The notes: generated from the letters alone by a model not told the origin. A stretch of DNA of 43,218 nucleotides from CAYJPV01 sp964396055 (GCA_964396055.1 CAYNDV010000023.1:1-43218), one strand, 5' to 3'. Counted from the stretch's first letter, positions 32,499 to 41,071 are shown. Numbers and translations are program-made.

Positions 32499-32504
32499 TA
32501 CGCT
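32499..32504 (+). promoter_or_regulatory. Candidate -10 (TACGCT) for murJ
   Basis: TGTGGTACGCTG lies 12 bases before ATG 32517; the gene at 41085 has a nearly identical TGTGCTACGCTG just before its ATG. The shared TGTG one base ahead of the hexamer is like an extended -10. The murJ leader would be only a few bases. Confidence 0.35.
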
Positions 32505-32516
32505 GACGTGACGCGC

Positions 32517-34136
32517 ATGGCGGACCCGGCTTCCCCGTCCCCTTCCTCGACGGCCCACATCTCCCGGTCGGCGGGTGTCATTGGCATCGCCACGATGACC
32601 AGCCGCATCCTGGGGCTGGTGCGCGACCAGGTGATGGCCTACCTGTTCGGCGCCGGCGGGCAGATGGACGCCTACAACGTGGCGTTCCGCATTCCCAACC
32701 TGGTGCGCGACCTCTTCGCCGAGGGCGCGATGAGCGCCGCGTTCGTGCCGGCGTTCACGCGGCAGCTCAGCGGTAGCGATCGGGAGCGCGCCTGGCGCCT
32801 GGGCAACCTCGTCATCACGACACTGGTCCTGGTCACGGGCGCCGTCGTCGCCGTCGGCGTGATCTTCGCCGGGCCGATTACGCGCCTGTTCGCCGGCTCG
32901 TACGCCGAGGTGCCGGGCAAGCTGGAACTCACCGCCCAGCTGACGCGCGTGATGTTTCCGTTCCTGACGCTGGTGGCGGTGGCTGCGGCGTTCATGGGCA
33001 TGCTGAACGCCCTGCACAAGTTCTTCGTCCCGGCGGTCTCGCCTGCGATGTTCAACGTCGGGTCGATCGTCTGCACCATCGGCCTGGTGCCCGTGATGCC
33101 GCTCATCGGCTGGCCCGCCATCATGGCGCCGGCCATCGGCGTGCTCGTGGGCGGCTTCGGCCAGGCGGCGGCCCAGTGGCCGCTGCTGCGGCGCGAAGGC
33201 TTCCGCCTGCGCCCCCTCCTGGACTTCCGCGATCCGGGCCTCCGCGAGATCCTCGTCCTGATGGGCCCCGGCGTGATCGGGCTCGCGGGCGTGCAGATCA
33301 ACGTGTTGATCAACACGATCCTGGCTGCCCGCGAGGGTGACGGACCGGTGTCCTGGTTGAACTACGCGTTCCGGCTCATGTACATGCCGATCGGGCTGTT
33401 CGGGGTCTCGATCGCCACGGCCGCCCTGCCGTCGCTGAGCCGTCATGCCGCCCGCGACGACCGCGCGGAGATGCGAGCGACCATCGCCCACGGCCTGCGG
33501 CTGATGCTGATGCTCAACATGCCGGCGACGGTCGGACTGGTCGTCCTGGCGACGCCGATCGTGGCGCTGATCTTCGAGCACGGGCAGTTCACGGCCGCAG
33601 ACACGGCGGCAACGGCGTCGGCCCTGGCCTGGTACGCGCCCGGGCTCATCGGGTACTCGGCCGTGAAGATCGCCGTGCCCTCGTTCTACGCCCTGCGCGA
33701 CAGCCGCACGCCCATGCTGGTCTCGATGGCCACCGTCGCCGTGAACATCGCACTCAACCTAAGCCTGGCTCGCGTGATGGGTTACCGGGGGCTGGCCCTG
33801 GGCACGGCCCTGGCGTCGATGTTCAATGCCGCGCTGCTGCTCGTCGTCCTGCGCGGCCGCCTCGGCGGGCTGGACGGCCGCTCGATCGTGTCGGCGCTGG
33901 CCCGCATCACGGCGGCCTCGCTCGTGATGGGCGCTGCGGCCTGGGGCACGGACGCCGCGATCGCCTGGTGGCTGCCGGGCCACGGCCTGTCCGCCATGCT
34001 GCTGCGCGTCGTAGCCGCCATTGCGGTCGCCCTGGCGGTCCTCGACGCGTGCGCGCGGGCCTTGCGCATCACCGACTTCCTCGACGCCCGGGCGTCGCTG
34101 GTGGGACGCCTGACCCGGGTGACCAGCCGTGGCTGA
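32517..34136 (+). CDS. murJ: Lipid II flippase MurJ (MviN)
   Basis: This 539-residue MOP-superfamily protein has about 14 transmembrane segments. It moves lipid-linked peptidoglycan precursors from the cytoplasmic to the periplasmic side. The opening ASMTSRILGLVRDQVMAYLFGAGGQMDAYNVAFRIPNLVRDLFAEGAMSAAFVPAF is a textbook MurJ signature (here ATMTSRILGLVR; MDAYNVAFRIPNLVR), and NINVLINTILAAR plus PIGLFGVSIATAALPSLSRHA in the middle confirm it. ATG 32517 is preceded by TACGCT and no clear ribosome-binding site. It lies next to a glycan locus, but MurJ is a general cell-wall protein. The stop overlaps the next gene by eight bases. Confidence 0.93.
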   Translation: MADPASPSPSSTAHISRSAGVIGIATMTSRILGLVRDQVMAYLFGAGGQMDAYNVAFRIPNLVRDLFAEGAMSAAFVPAFTRQLSGSDRERAWRLGNLVITTLVLVTGAVVAVGVIFAGPITRLFAGSYAEVPGKLELTAQLTRVMFPFLTLVAVAAAFMGMLNALHKFFVPAVSPAMFNVGSIVCTIGLVPVMPLIGWPAIMAPAIGVLVGGFGQAAAQWPLLRREGFRLRPLLDFRDPGLREILVLMGPGVIGLAGVQINVLINTILAAREGDGPVSWLNYAFRLMYMPIGLFGVSIATAALPSLSRHAARDDRAEMRATIAHGLRLMLMLNMPATVGLVVLATPIVALIFEHGQFTAADTAATASALAWYAPGLIGYSAVKIAVPSFYALRDSRTPMLVSMATVAVNIALNLSLARVMGYRGLALGTALASMFNAALLLVVLRGRLGGLDGRSIVSALARITAASLVMGAAAWGTDAAIAWWLPGHGLSAMLLRVVAAIAVALAVLDACARALRITDFLDARASLVGRLTRVTSRG

Positions 34137-35313
34137 CGCACGCCCCCCGGGCCTGCATCCGACCATCTACCGTATGGCCGGTGCGCACGCCGTCTCGGAC
34201 GCCTACAGCAACATCTTCGCCCCGCTGCTGCCGACGCTCATCCCGCGCCTCGGCCTGTCGCTGACGATGGCGGGCACGCTGGCCATGTTGTTCCAGATGG
34301 CCAGTTCCGTGTCACAGATCGGGTTCGGCCACGTGGCCGACCGGTGGCGCCCGCGCCCGCTGCTCGTCATCGGTCCCGTCGTGTCGGTGGTCGTGCTGAG
34401 CCTGATCGGCCTGACGTGGTCGCCGCTGACGCTGGCGGCCGTCCTGATGGTTGGCGGGCTCGGCGGCGCGGCCTTCCACCCGTCGGCGGCCGCGCTGGTC
34501 CATCGGTTGAGCCACGAGCGGCGGGGGTTCGCCATGGCCGTCCATATCACGGCCGGCACCGTGGGCTACGCACTCGGACCCGTCCTGTTCGCCCCGTACG
34601 CGGAGCACGTCGGGCTGGGGTGGACGCCGCTGCTGGCCCTGCCGGGCGTGGTGTTGCTGGCCCTGATCCTGCCCGGCGTGCCGGACCTGCCGGCGTTCGG
34701 GACACCCCGCACGCGCGGCCTGGCCGGGCTGCGGCCGTACGCGCGGCCGCTGTTCCTGCTCTACGCGATCGTCGTCACGCGCACGTTGACGTCGCAGGGG
34801 TTCGCGACGTTCGTGCCGGTCATGCTGACGCGGCAGGGGTGGAGCGTGAGCCAGGCCGGCGTCGCGGTGTCGGCCTACCTGTTCGCCGCCGGGATCGGCG
34901 GCTTCCTGGGCGGTCCGCTGGCCGACCGGTTCGGCCCGCGGCGGGTCATCGCCGTGTCGCTCATCGTCGCGTCGCCGCTGCTCGTCGTCGCGACGTTCCT
35001 GCCGGGGCTCGGGTTCGTCGTCGTGCTGGCCGTGTCAGGGCTGTTCCTGCAATCCACGCTGCCGGTGAACATCACCTACGCGCACCAACTGGCGCCCGTG
35101 AACGCCGCGACCGTGTCGTCCCTGATGATGGGCGTGGCCTGGGGCACCGGCGGCCTCGGGGTGCCGGTGGTCGGCATGCTGGCCGACCGCGTCGGCATCG
35201 AGCGTGCCCTGACCGTCGTGGCGCTGCTGCCGCTGGTCGGCGCGCTGTGTGTCGTGCCGCTGCCACGTCCGCCCCTGGGAACGGACGGTGCGGCTTCTCG
35301 TGCGGGAGTCTGA
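34129..35313 (+). CDS. MFS transporter (fosmidomycin-resistance type)
   Basis: This 394-residue protein has about 12 helices of the major facilitator superfamily. DAYSNIFAPLLPTLIPRLGLS, GFGHVADRWRPRPLLVIGP (a motif-A-like loop), and the AAFHPSAAALVHRLSHERRGFAMAVHITAGTVGYALGP run match the Fsr fosmidomycin-resistance branch. The true substrate is unknown; Fsr-like proteins are exporters. GTG 34129 overlaps murJ by eight bases, suggesting translational coupling. The pairing of an exporter with MurJ does not by itself imply a shared job. Confidence 0.85.
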   Translation: MADARPPGLHPTIYRMAGAHAVSDAYSNIFAPLLPTLIPRLGLSLTMAGTLAMLFQMASSVSQIGFGHVADRWRPRPLLVIGPVVSVVVLSLIGLTWSPLTLAAVLMVGGLGGAAFHPSAAALVHRLSHERRGFAMAVHITAGTVGYALGPVLFAPYAEHVGLGWTPLLALPGVVLLALILPGVPDLPAFGTPRTRGLAGLRPYARPLFLLYAIVVTRTLTSQGFATFVPVMLTRQGWSVSQAGVAVSAYLFAAGIGGFLGGPLADRFGPRRVIAVSLIVASPLLVVATFLPGLGFVVVLAVSGLFLQSTLPVNITYAHQLAPVNAATVSSLMMGVAWGTGGLGVPVVGMLADRVGIERALTVVALLPLVGALCVVPLPRPPLGTDGAASRAGV

Positions 35314-35314
35314 T

Positions 35315-36052
35315 ATGCGCGGGTCGTCATCCGTGTCCTACTCGATCGGGCCCGGTCCGCTCACGCCGGCCGTCAAGGCCCTGCTCGTCCTCAACGTCGG
35401 CGCGTTCCTGGCCGGATGGCTGCTGCCGTCGATGACGCTGGCCCTCGGGCTGATTCCCGGGGCGGTGGTCGAGCGGCTCTGGGTGTGGCAGCCCGTCACC
35501 TACATGTTCCTGCACGGGGGACTCGCCCACCTGCTGTTCAACATGCTGGCGCTGTGGATGTTCGGCGTCGAACTCGAGCGCGTGTGGGGCACGACCTTCT
35601 TCGGGCGCTTCTACCTGGTGGCCGGCGTCGGCGCCGCGGCCACCACGGTGGCCCTGTCGCTGCTGCCCCTGTCCTTCGCCGACGATTTGTACGTCTCGGT
35701 GACTGTCGGGGCGTCGGGCGCGATCTACGGGCTGCTGCTCGCCTACGCCCTGTACTTCCCGAACCGCCCGATCTATCTCTACATGCTGTTCCCGGTTCCC
35801 GCCCGGATCTTCGTCCTGATCATCGGCGCCATCTCGCTGTGGTCGTCGGTGCAGGAAACCCGCGGTGGCGTCGCGCACGTCACGCATCTGGGCGGCCTCA
35901 TCGCCGGCTACCTCTACCTGAAGGGCGGACGCGGGGGGCTGGTCGGCTCGCTGCGCTACCGCTGGGACGCCTGGCGCCGGGGATCGCGGCGGCGCCGCTT
36001 CGACGTCATCGAGGGCCGCAAGCCCGGCGGCCCCAACCGCTGGGTGCACTGA
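35315..36052 (+). CDS. Rhomboid family intramembrane serine protease
   Basis: This 245-residue six-helix protein has the rhomboid core: WQPVTYMFLHGGLAHLLFNMLALWMFG, with His and Asn in TM2, then Gly-Ala-Ser134-Gly with the catalytic serine and HVTHLGG with catalytic His191. It should cleave transmembrane substrates. ATG 35315 follows the MFS stop by one base and a GGAG site; extra in-frame codons upstream (to 35249) would lie inside the MFS gene. The Arg-rich C-terminal tail (RRGSRRRRFDV) fits a cytoplasmic end. Confidence 0.9.
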   Translation: MRGSSSVSYSIGPGPLTPAVKALLVLNVGAFLAGWLLPSMTLALGLIPGAVVERLWVWQPVTYMFLHGGLAHLLFNMLALWMFGVELERVWGTTFFGRFYLVAGVGAAATTVALSLLPLSFADDLYVSVTVGASGAIYGLLLAYALYFPNRPIYLYMLFPVPARIFVLIIGAISLWSSVQETRGGVAHVTHLGGLIAGYLYLKGGRGGLVGSLRYRWDAWRRGSRRRRFDVIEGRKPGGPNRWVH

Positions 36053-36056
36053 CCAG

Positions 36057-37391
36057 ATGGGGCCGACGCGGCGGACGTTTGCCGTGTGCCTGATCGCCGG
36101 CGCGCTCCTGCGCGCGGCCGCCCTGCCGTTGCCGGGCACCGGCGATGTCGGCGTCTGGAAGATCTGGGCGTTTGCCGCCTCACAGCATGGCGTACTGGGG
36201 ATGTACGGCGTCGGCGGCACACCCACCGAACGGCGGCTCCACGAGTACGACGGTGGGGCGGTCACCGTCGACTACCCGCCGCTGACCCTGGCCCTGCTGG
36301 CCGGCGTCGGTCACGCGTACCGGGCGATCACGGGCGGTTTCGCCAACACGCCAGCCCTGACCGCCGCCGTGAAGAGCCTCGTGTTCGCCGCCGACGCAAT
36401 CATCACGCTGCTGATCGTCGTCGGCGTGGGCCGGGCGGCGCCCGGCCGGCCCGGGGTGGCCCGGCTCGCGGGTCTGGCGTACTGGCTCAACCCGGCCGCG
36501 CTCATGAACGGCGCCGTGCTGGGGTACCTCGACCCCCTGATGGGCGCGCCGGTCGTGGCCGCCACCGTGGCGGCGGCCGGCGGCCTGCCGGCCGCGGCCG
36601 GCGCCTGTCTGGCGCTGGCCGTCCTGACCAAGCCCCAGGCCGTCATCCTGGCCCCGGTCATCGCCGTCGCGGTACTCAACGCGGCGGCGCCCGGCACCCG
36701 CGCCCGGGCCGCGCTGCGCGCCGGCGCCGCCGGTGCCGTGGTTGTGGCCGTGGCGCTCATCCCCTTCCTGCTGGCCGGCGCCGGGCCGAACTTCGTACAG
36801 GCCATGGCTTCGCTCGGCCGGCACAACACCCTCTCGGCCAACGCCGCGAATGCGTGGTGGATCGTCACCTGGATCATGCGCGGCGCGTACGCCGTGGCCG
36901 ACCTGGGCTGGTACGACGCGTTCGTCCTGCCGGTCAGGCGTCCGCTGATGATCACCCGCGTGGTGGAACTCGGCTACCCGAACCCGCGGGCCTTCGCCAG
37001 CGCCGTCGTGCTCGCGGCCGTCGCGTGGGCACTCTGGCGGCACCGGCGCGCGCGCGACCTGGCCACCGTGTCGGCCCTCGGCGCGTGGACGGTCGTGGCC
37101 TACTTCGTCCTGGGCATCGCGGTCCACGAGAACCACGGCTACCTGGCGGTGCCGCTGCTCGTCATGGCCGCCGCCCTCGCCCCGGAATGGCGCACCCTGG
37201 CGTGCTGGCTGTCCGTGACGACAGCCCTGAACTTGAACCTGTTCTACGGGTTCGGCGATCGGATCGGGTTCGCGCTGCCGCGGGGTCTCACAGGGCTGGA
37301 CGCCACGGTGTGGCTGGCGGCGCTTCACGTGGCGCTGCTGGCGGCCTTTGCGCGCCGCCTTGCCCGCACCCCGGCCGCCGGCTCTACATGA
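36057..37391 (+). CDS. GT-C membrane mannosyltransferase-like protein
   Basis: This 444-residue polytopic protein (about 11 helices) has the first-loop Asp in GTGDVGVWKIWAF and the DYPPLTLALL segment, typical of ALG6/ALG8- and DUF2029-type GT-C proteins. YWLNPAALMNGAVLGYLDPLMG and VLTKPQAVIL fit the same family. It may use a polyprenyl-phosphate sugar outside the membrane. It starts four bases after the rhomboid stop. Its last eight bases overlap the end of the minus-strand SDR gene. Confidence 0.78.
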   Translation: MGPTRRTFAVCLIAGALLRAAALPLPGTGDVGVWKIWAFAASQHGVLGMYGVGGTPTERRLHEYDGGAVTVDYPPLTLALLAGVGHAYRAITGGFANTPALTAAVKSLVFAADAIITLLIVVGVGRAAPGRPGVARLAGLAYWLNPAALMNGAVLGYLDPLMGAPVVAATVAAAGGLPAAAGACLALAVLTKPQAVILAPVIAVAVLNAAAPGTRARAALRAGAAGAVVVAVALIPFLLAGAGPNFVQAMASLGRHNTLSANAANAWWIVTWIMRGAYAVADLGWYDAFVLPVRRPLMITRVVELGYPNPRAFASAVVLAAVAWALWRHRRARDLATVSALGAWTVVAYFVLGIAVHENHGYLAVPLLVMAAALAPEWRTLACWLSVTTALNLNLFYGFGDRIGFALPRGLTGLDATVWLAALHVALLAAFARRLARTPAAGST

Positions 37392-38175
37392 TCCCCTTCA
37401 CGACGCCGCCGTCGACGGGAATGGTCTGGCCCGTGATGTAGCGGGCGCGATCCGAGGCGAGGAACACCACGAGGTCGGCAAGTTCCTGTGGCTCGGCCAT
37501 GCGGCCCAGGGGGATGTTCGCCACGGTGCGCCGCTCCACCACGTCGGGATCCACGCCTTCCCGGCGCGCCGTCGCTTCAGCCAGTTCCACGACCCGATCG
37601 GTCCGCGTGTAGCCCGGCGCCACGCAGTTCACCAGGATCCCGTCACGGGCCAGCTCGTTGGCCAGCGACTTGGACAGGCCGACGACCGACGGCCGGATCG
37701 CGTTCGACAGGATCAGTCCCGAGACCGGCTGCTTCACGGAGATGGAGGTGATGTTGATGATGCGCCCGCCGCCGCGCTGGCGCATGTGCGGCACGGCCTC
37801 CATGCACAGCAGCACGGTGCTCATCAGCAGCTGGTCGATGGCCTCGCGCCAGTCGGTCTCGGTGAGGGCCGAGAACAGGCCGGGCCGGGGTCCGCCGGAG
37901 TTGGTGACCAGGATGTCGATCCCGCCGAAATGCCGGACCGTCTGATCGATCAGGCGGACGATGTCGCTGCGGCGGGAGAGGTCGGCCGCCACCGCGAGCA
38001 CGTCGGTGCCGGTGGCCGCCTGGATCTCGGCGGCGGCGGCCTCGAGCGGAGGCATCTGCCGTGCGCACACCGCGATACGCGCCCCCTCGGCGGCCAGGGC
38101 GAGGGCGGCGGCCTTGCCGAGGCCGCGGCTCGCCGCGCAGACCAGCGCCACTTTGCCGTGCAGTCCGGTCTCCAT
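37384..38175 (-). CDS. SDR-fold oxidoreductase with altered catalytic tetrad
   Basis: This 263-residue classical-length short-chain dehydrogenase fold has LVCAASRGLG where the Gly-rich motif would be Thr-Gly-x-x-x-Gly-x-Gly, NSGG, NITS with Ser144, and the SxGLILSNAIR segment at the catalytic site. At the positions of the usual Tyr-x-x-x-Lys, it has Ser157 and Arg161. It matches a branch sometimes labelled BKR_like_SDR_like. Enzyme activity is therefore uncertain; it could be a non-canonical reductase or non-catalytic. ATG 38175 has GGAGGG seven bases upstream. It lies 36 bases after the cupin gene on the same strand. Confidence 0.82.
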   Translation of the reverse strand: METGLHGKVALVCAASRGLGKAAALALAAEGARIAVCARQMPPLEAAAAEIQAATGTDVLAVAADLSRRSDIVRLIDQTVRHFGGIDILVTNSGGPRPGLFSALTETDWREAIDQLLMSTVLLCMEAVPHMRQRGGGRIINITSISVKQPVSGLILSNAIRPSVVGLSKSLANELARDGILVNCVAPGYTRTDRVVELAEATARREGVDPDVVERRTVANIPLGRMAEPQELADLVVFLASDRARYITGQTIPVDGGVVKGIM

Positions 38176-38211
38176 GTGCGTTCCCTCCGAACACCACTCC
38201 GGGAGTGGCCG

Positions 38212-38604
38212 CTATGTCAGCGTGACGCCGGGGGCCGTCGCCGCCCGGCGGAAGTAGTCGTCGGTCTTGTTCAGCCAGTCGTGGCGGATGGGTGAGAACA
38301 CGTCGAGCTCGAACGTGTCGTCGAGGGCCTCGGCCTGATGCGGCACGTTCGACGGGATGAGGAGCACTTCCCCCTCGCGCACCGTGATGTCCTCGCCCTC
38401 GATGAGGAACCGCAGGGCCCCCTGGAGGATGCAGGTCATCTGCTCGGCCTCGTGGCTGTGCATGGGGACGAGGGCGCCCTTCTTCAGGTAGATCTGGGCC
38501 AGCATCTCGCGCTCGCCCGTGACGATCCGGCGGGAGATCATCTCGGTCACGTGCTCGAGTTCGAGTTCGTCCCAGCGATACTGCCGCACGCGCGACTCGG
38601 CCAT
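38212..38604 (-). CDS. Small cupin-domain protein
   Basis: This 130-residue single cupin has HSHEAEQMTCILQGALRFLIEG, whose two His and Glu are typical metal ligands of cupin motif 1, then IPSNVPHQAEAL with the motif 2 His. ATG 38604 is preceded by an AGGAG site; an upstream GTG would add five residues but would absorb that site. Likely functions include small-molecule binding, a dioxygenase-like or isomerase-like reaction, or stress sensing. It is the first gene of a two-gene minus-strand unit with the SDR protein. Confidence 0.82.
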   Translation of the reverse strand: MAESRVRQYRWDELELEHVTEMISRRIVTGEREMLAQIYLKKGALVPMHSHEAEQMTCILQGALRFLIEGEDITVREGEVLLIPSNVPHQAEALDDTFELDVFSPIRHDWLNKTDDYFRRAATAPGVTLT

Positions 38605-38638
38605 GGGGTGCTCCTGCACGCAAGGGTGACGGGCCGCG

Positions 38639-38644
38639 ATTATA
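38639..38644 (-). promoter_or_regulatory. Candidate -10 (TATAAT) for the cupin-SDR unit
   Basis: TATAAT on the minus strand ends about 34 bases before ATG 38604 in the 192-base divergent region. No -35 is seen. Confidence 0.5.
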
Positions 38645-38705
38645 GCACCGGCCCGCCCGTGGCCCTCGCGCCGGCTCTCCGGCGCGGTGCGCCGGAACCC
38701 GATGA

Positions 38706-38711
38706 TATACT
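38706..38711 (+). promoter_or_regulatory. Candidate -10 (TATACT) for the E1 gene
   Basis: TATACT lies 85 bases before ATG 38797 and faces the minus-strand TATAAT across about 60 bases. The leader would contain the GAGGG site at 38784-38788. No -35 is seen. Confidence 0.4.
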
Positions 38712-38796
38712 TGGGTTTTCAGCAACTGACACGGGTGCGTGCAGGGGCGGCTGGGCTCCGGCGGGCGCCGCCGTGCCGGCTTCGAGGGCCTTCTTC

Positions 38797-40920
38797 ATGG
38801 ACACGACGACCACGGACGTCCCGGCTCCGGCGGCGACGGGCGGTCTTTGCGCGGACGCGCTGCGGCAGGCGTACCGGCTCATGTACCTGTCGCGCAAGAT
38901 CGACGACAAGGAGATCCAGCTCAAGAACCAGAGCCAGATCTTCTTTCAGATCAGCGGCGCCGGGCACGAAGCCATCCTCGCCGCCGCGGGGCTCTGCCTG
39001 AGAAGCGGCTACGACTGGTTCTTCCCGTACTACCGCGACCGCGCCCTCTGCCTCGCCCTGGGCGTCACGCCGTACGAGATGTTCCTGCAGGCCGTCGGCG
39101 CCGACGAGGATCCGGCGTCCCGCGGGCGCCAGATGCCCTCCCACTGGGGGCACACGCGGTACAACATCGTGTCACAGGGCTCGCCCACTGCCTCCCAGTG
39201 CCTCCAGGCCGTGGGCTGCGCCGAAGCCGGCCGGCTCTACGAGCGGGTGGAGGCCATCGCGGACCGCGCCTCGCGTTTCAAGGCCGACGAGGTCGTCTAC
39301 GTCTCGCTCGGCGAGGGCAGCACCAGCGAAGGCGAGTTCTGGGAATCCCTGAATTCCGCCTGCACGCTGCGCCTGCCCGTCGTCTACCTCGTCGAGGACA
39401 ACGGCTTCGCCATCTCGGTGCCCGTCGAGGTCCAGACGCCCGGCGGCAACGTCGCCGACCTGGTCCGATCGTTCCCGGGCCTCTGGGTCGGCACCGTCGA
39501 CGGCACGGATCTCGAGGCCAGCCACGCGGCGATGCACGAGGCGGTGGCGTGGGCGCGCGCGCGCCGGGGACCCGCCCTGCTCAGGGCCACGGTCATCCGC
39601 CCCTACTCGCACTCGCTGTCCGACGACGAACGGCTGTACAAGACGACGGCCGAACGCGAGGAGGAAGCGCGGCGCGATCCGCTGCGGCGGCTGGCGCGGA
39701 CGCTCCTCGCGTCGGGTGCGTGCACGCAGAAGGATCTCGACGCGCTCCACGCGTCGGTCGAACGCGAGGTGGACGAGGCCGCCACGCGCGCCCTTGCGGC
39801 CCCGAAGCCGGCCAGAGACACCGCCGCCCTCTGGGTGTTCTCCCCGGAAGTCGATCCCGCCAGCGAGGCGTTCGCGACGCCGGCCCGGCCGGCCGGCAGG
39901 CCCGACACGATGGTGGCCGCCATCAACCACACACTCAAAGACGAGATGGGGCACGATCCGCGCATCGTCGTGTTCGGCCAGGACGTGGCCGACTGCAGCC
40001 GCGAGGCGAGCCTCGAAGAGGTGCAGGGCAAGGGCGGGGTGTTCAAGGTGACCCACGGCCTCCAGCGGCTCTACGGCAGCGACCGGGTGTTCAACTCGCC
40101 CCTGGCCGAGGCGAACATCATCGGGCGCGCCGTCGGCATGGCGGTGCGGGGCATCAAGCCTGTCGTCGAGATCCAGTTCTTCGACTACATCTGGCCGGCT
40201 ATGCAGCAACTGCGGGATGAGATGGCCTTCATGCGGTACCGCTCGGGTAACTTCTGGTCGTGCCCGATGGTGGTGCGGGTGCCTATCGGCGGGTACCTGC
40301 GGGGCGGGTCGGTGTACCACAGCCAGACCGGGGTCTCCATCTTCGCGCACACGCCGGGCATCCGCATCGTGTTTCCGTCCAACGCCCAGGATGCCGCCGG
40401 CCTGCTGCGTACGGCGATCCGGTGCGACGACCCCGTGCTCTACCTCGAGCACAAGCACCTCTACCGGCAGACCTACAACAAGGGCGAGTACCCGGGGCCG
40501 GACTACATGATCCCCTTCGGCCGCGCCGCGGTGCGCCGCGAAGGCACCGACGTGGTCGTGTTCACCTGGGGCGCCCTGGTGCAGCGGGCCCTGCTGGCGG
40601 CACAGCAGGCCGAGAAGGATGGCATCAGCGCCGCGGTGGTCGATCTGCGATCGATCGTGCCCTGCGACTGGGACACCATCGGATCGTGGGTGCGGCGGAC
40701 CAGCCGCGTCGTCGTGGCGCACGAGGACCAGCTGACCTGCGGGTTCGGTGCCGAGATCGCCGCGCGGATCGCCCACGATCACTTCCACGACCTCGACGCG
40801 CCGGTGGCCCGCGTGGCGGCGCTCGACACGCCGGTCGCCTACAGCCCGGATCTCGAGGAGGTGATCCTGCCGGGCTCGGCGGATGTCCTGCGGGCGATTC
40901 GCGACACGGCCCGCCACTAG
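38797..40920 (+). CDS. 2-oxoacid dehydrogenase E1, fused alpha and beta subunits
   Basis: This 707-residue thiamine-diphosphate enzyme oxidatively decarboxylates a 2-oxoacid and passes the acyl group to a lipoyl E2. Residues about 20-340 are the alpha part: FFQISGAGHEAI, the TPP motif GEGSTSEGEFWESLNS...VVYLVEDNGFAIS (172-206), and YSHSLSDDERLY. Residues about 371-707 are the beta part: INHTLKDEMGHDPRIVVFGQDV, FNSPLAEANIIGRAVGMA, IQFFDYIWPAMQQL. The pattern fits the branched-chain or acetoin/pyruvate E1 family; the exact substrate is unresolved. The domains are joined by a short acidic/Pro-rich linker. ATG 38797 has GAGGG eight bases upstream. No E2 or E3 gene is in the window. Confidence 0.88.
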   Translation: MDTTTTDVPAPAATGGLCADALRQAYRLMYLSRKIDDKEIQLKNQSQIFFQISGAGHEAILAAAGLCLRSGYDWFFPYYRDRALCLALGVTPYEMFLQAVGADEDPASRGRQMPSHWGHTRYNIVSQGSPTASQCLQAVGCAEAGRLYERVEAIADRASRFKADEVVYVSLGEGSTSEGEFWESLNSACTLRLPVVYLVEDNGFAISVPVEVQTPGGNVADLVRSFPGLWVGTVDGTDLEASHAAMHEAVAWARARRGPALLRATVIRPYSHSLSDDERLYKTTAEREEEARRDPLRRLARTLLASGACTQKDLDALHASVEREVDEAATRALAAPKPARDTAALWVFSPEVDPASEAFATPARPAGRPDTMVAAINHTLKDEMGHDPRIVVFGQDVADCSREASLEEVQGKGGVFKVTHGLQRLYGSDRVFNSPLAEANIIGRAVGMAVRGIKPVVEIQFFDYIWPAMQQLRDEMAFMRYRSGNFWSCPMVVRVPIGGYLRGGSVYHSQTGVSIFAHTPGIRIVFPSNAQDAAGLLRTAIRCDDPVLYLEHKHLYRQTYNKGEYPGPDYMIPFGRAAVRREGTDVVVFTWGALVQRALLAAQQAEKDGISAAVVDLRSIVPCDWDTIGSWVRRTSRVVVAHEDQLTCGFGAEIAARIAHDHFHDLDAPVARVAALDTPVAYSPDLEEVILPGSADVLRAIRDTARH

Positions 40921-40936
40921 AACCGCGTTCCTCGTT

Positions 40937-41058
40937 GTGGCGTCCGGTGGTCGTGGCGTCCGGCGTGGTCGTGGCGTCCGGCGTGGTCGTGGCGTCCGGC
41001 TTCAGCCGGACGTGCTGCGGCGGTCATCGTGGCGTCCGGCTTCAGCCGGACGTGCTGC
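40937..41058. repeat. Tandem plus palindromic repeat cluster
   Basis: Three units starting GTGGCGTCCGG lie at 40937-40952 (16 bases), 40953-40970 and 40971-40988 (18 bases each). Two copies of a 31-base repeat follow at 40988-41018 and 41028-41058. Each carries the 20-base palindrome CGTCCGGCTTCAGCCGGACG (40993-41012 and 41033-41052), an 8-bp stem with a TTCA loop. It fills the space between the E1 gene and the 41085 gene. The translations GFSRT and VRLKPD recur in many Acidobacteriota proteins from memory, suggesting a dispersed element. The hairpins may also end E1 transcription. Confidence 0.8.
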
Positions 41059-41071
41059 CGTCCCTCTGTGC

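Noticed and set aside
32350..32516. A tRNA or riboswitch between yqeY and murJ
   Set aside because: No cloverleaf, CCA end or recognised riboswitch core could be drawn; only simple hairpins are present.
38338..38796. An upstream extension of the E1 gene through the divergent region
   Set aside because: The frame is open but runs antisense to the cupin gene and over its promoter; the family match begins shortly after ATG 38797.
40937..41058. A CRISPR array
   Set aside because: The repeats are 11-31 bases with adjacent or 9-base gaps rather than regular unique spacers, and no cas gene is present.
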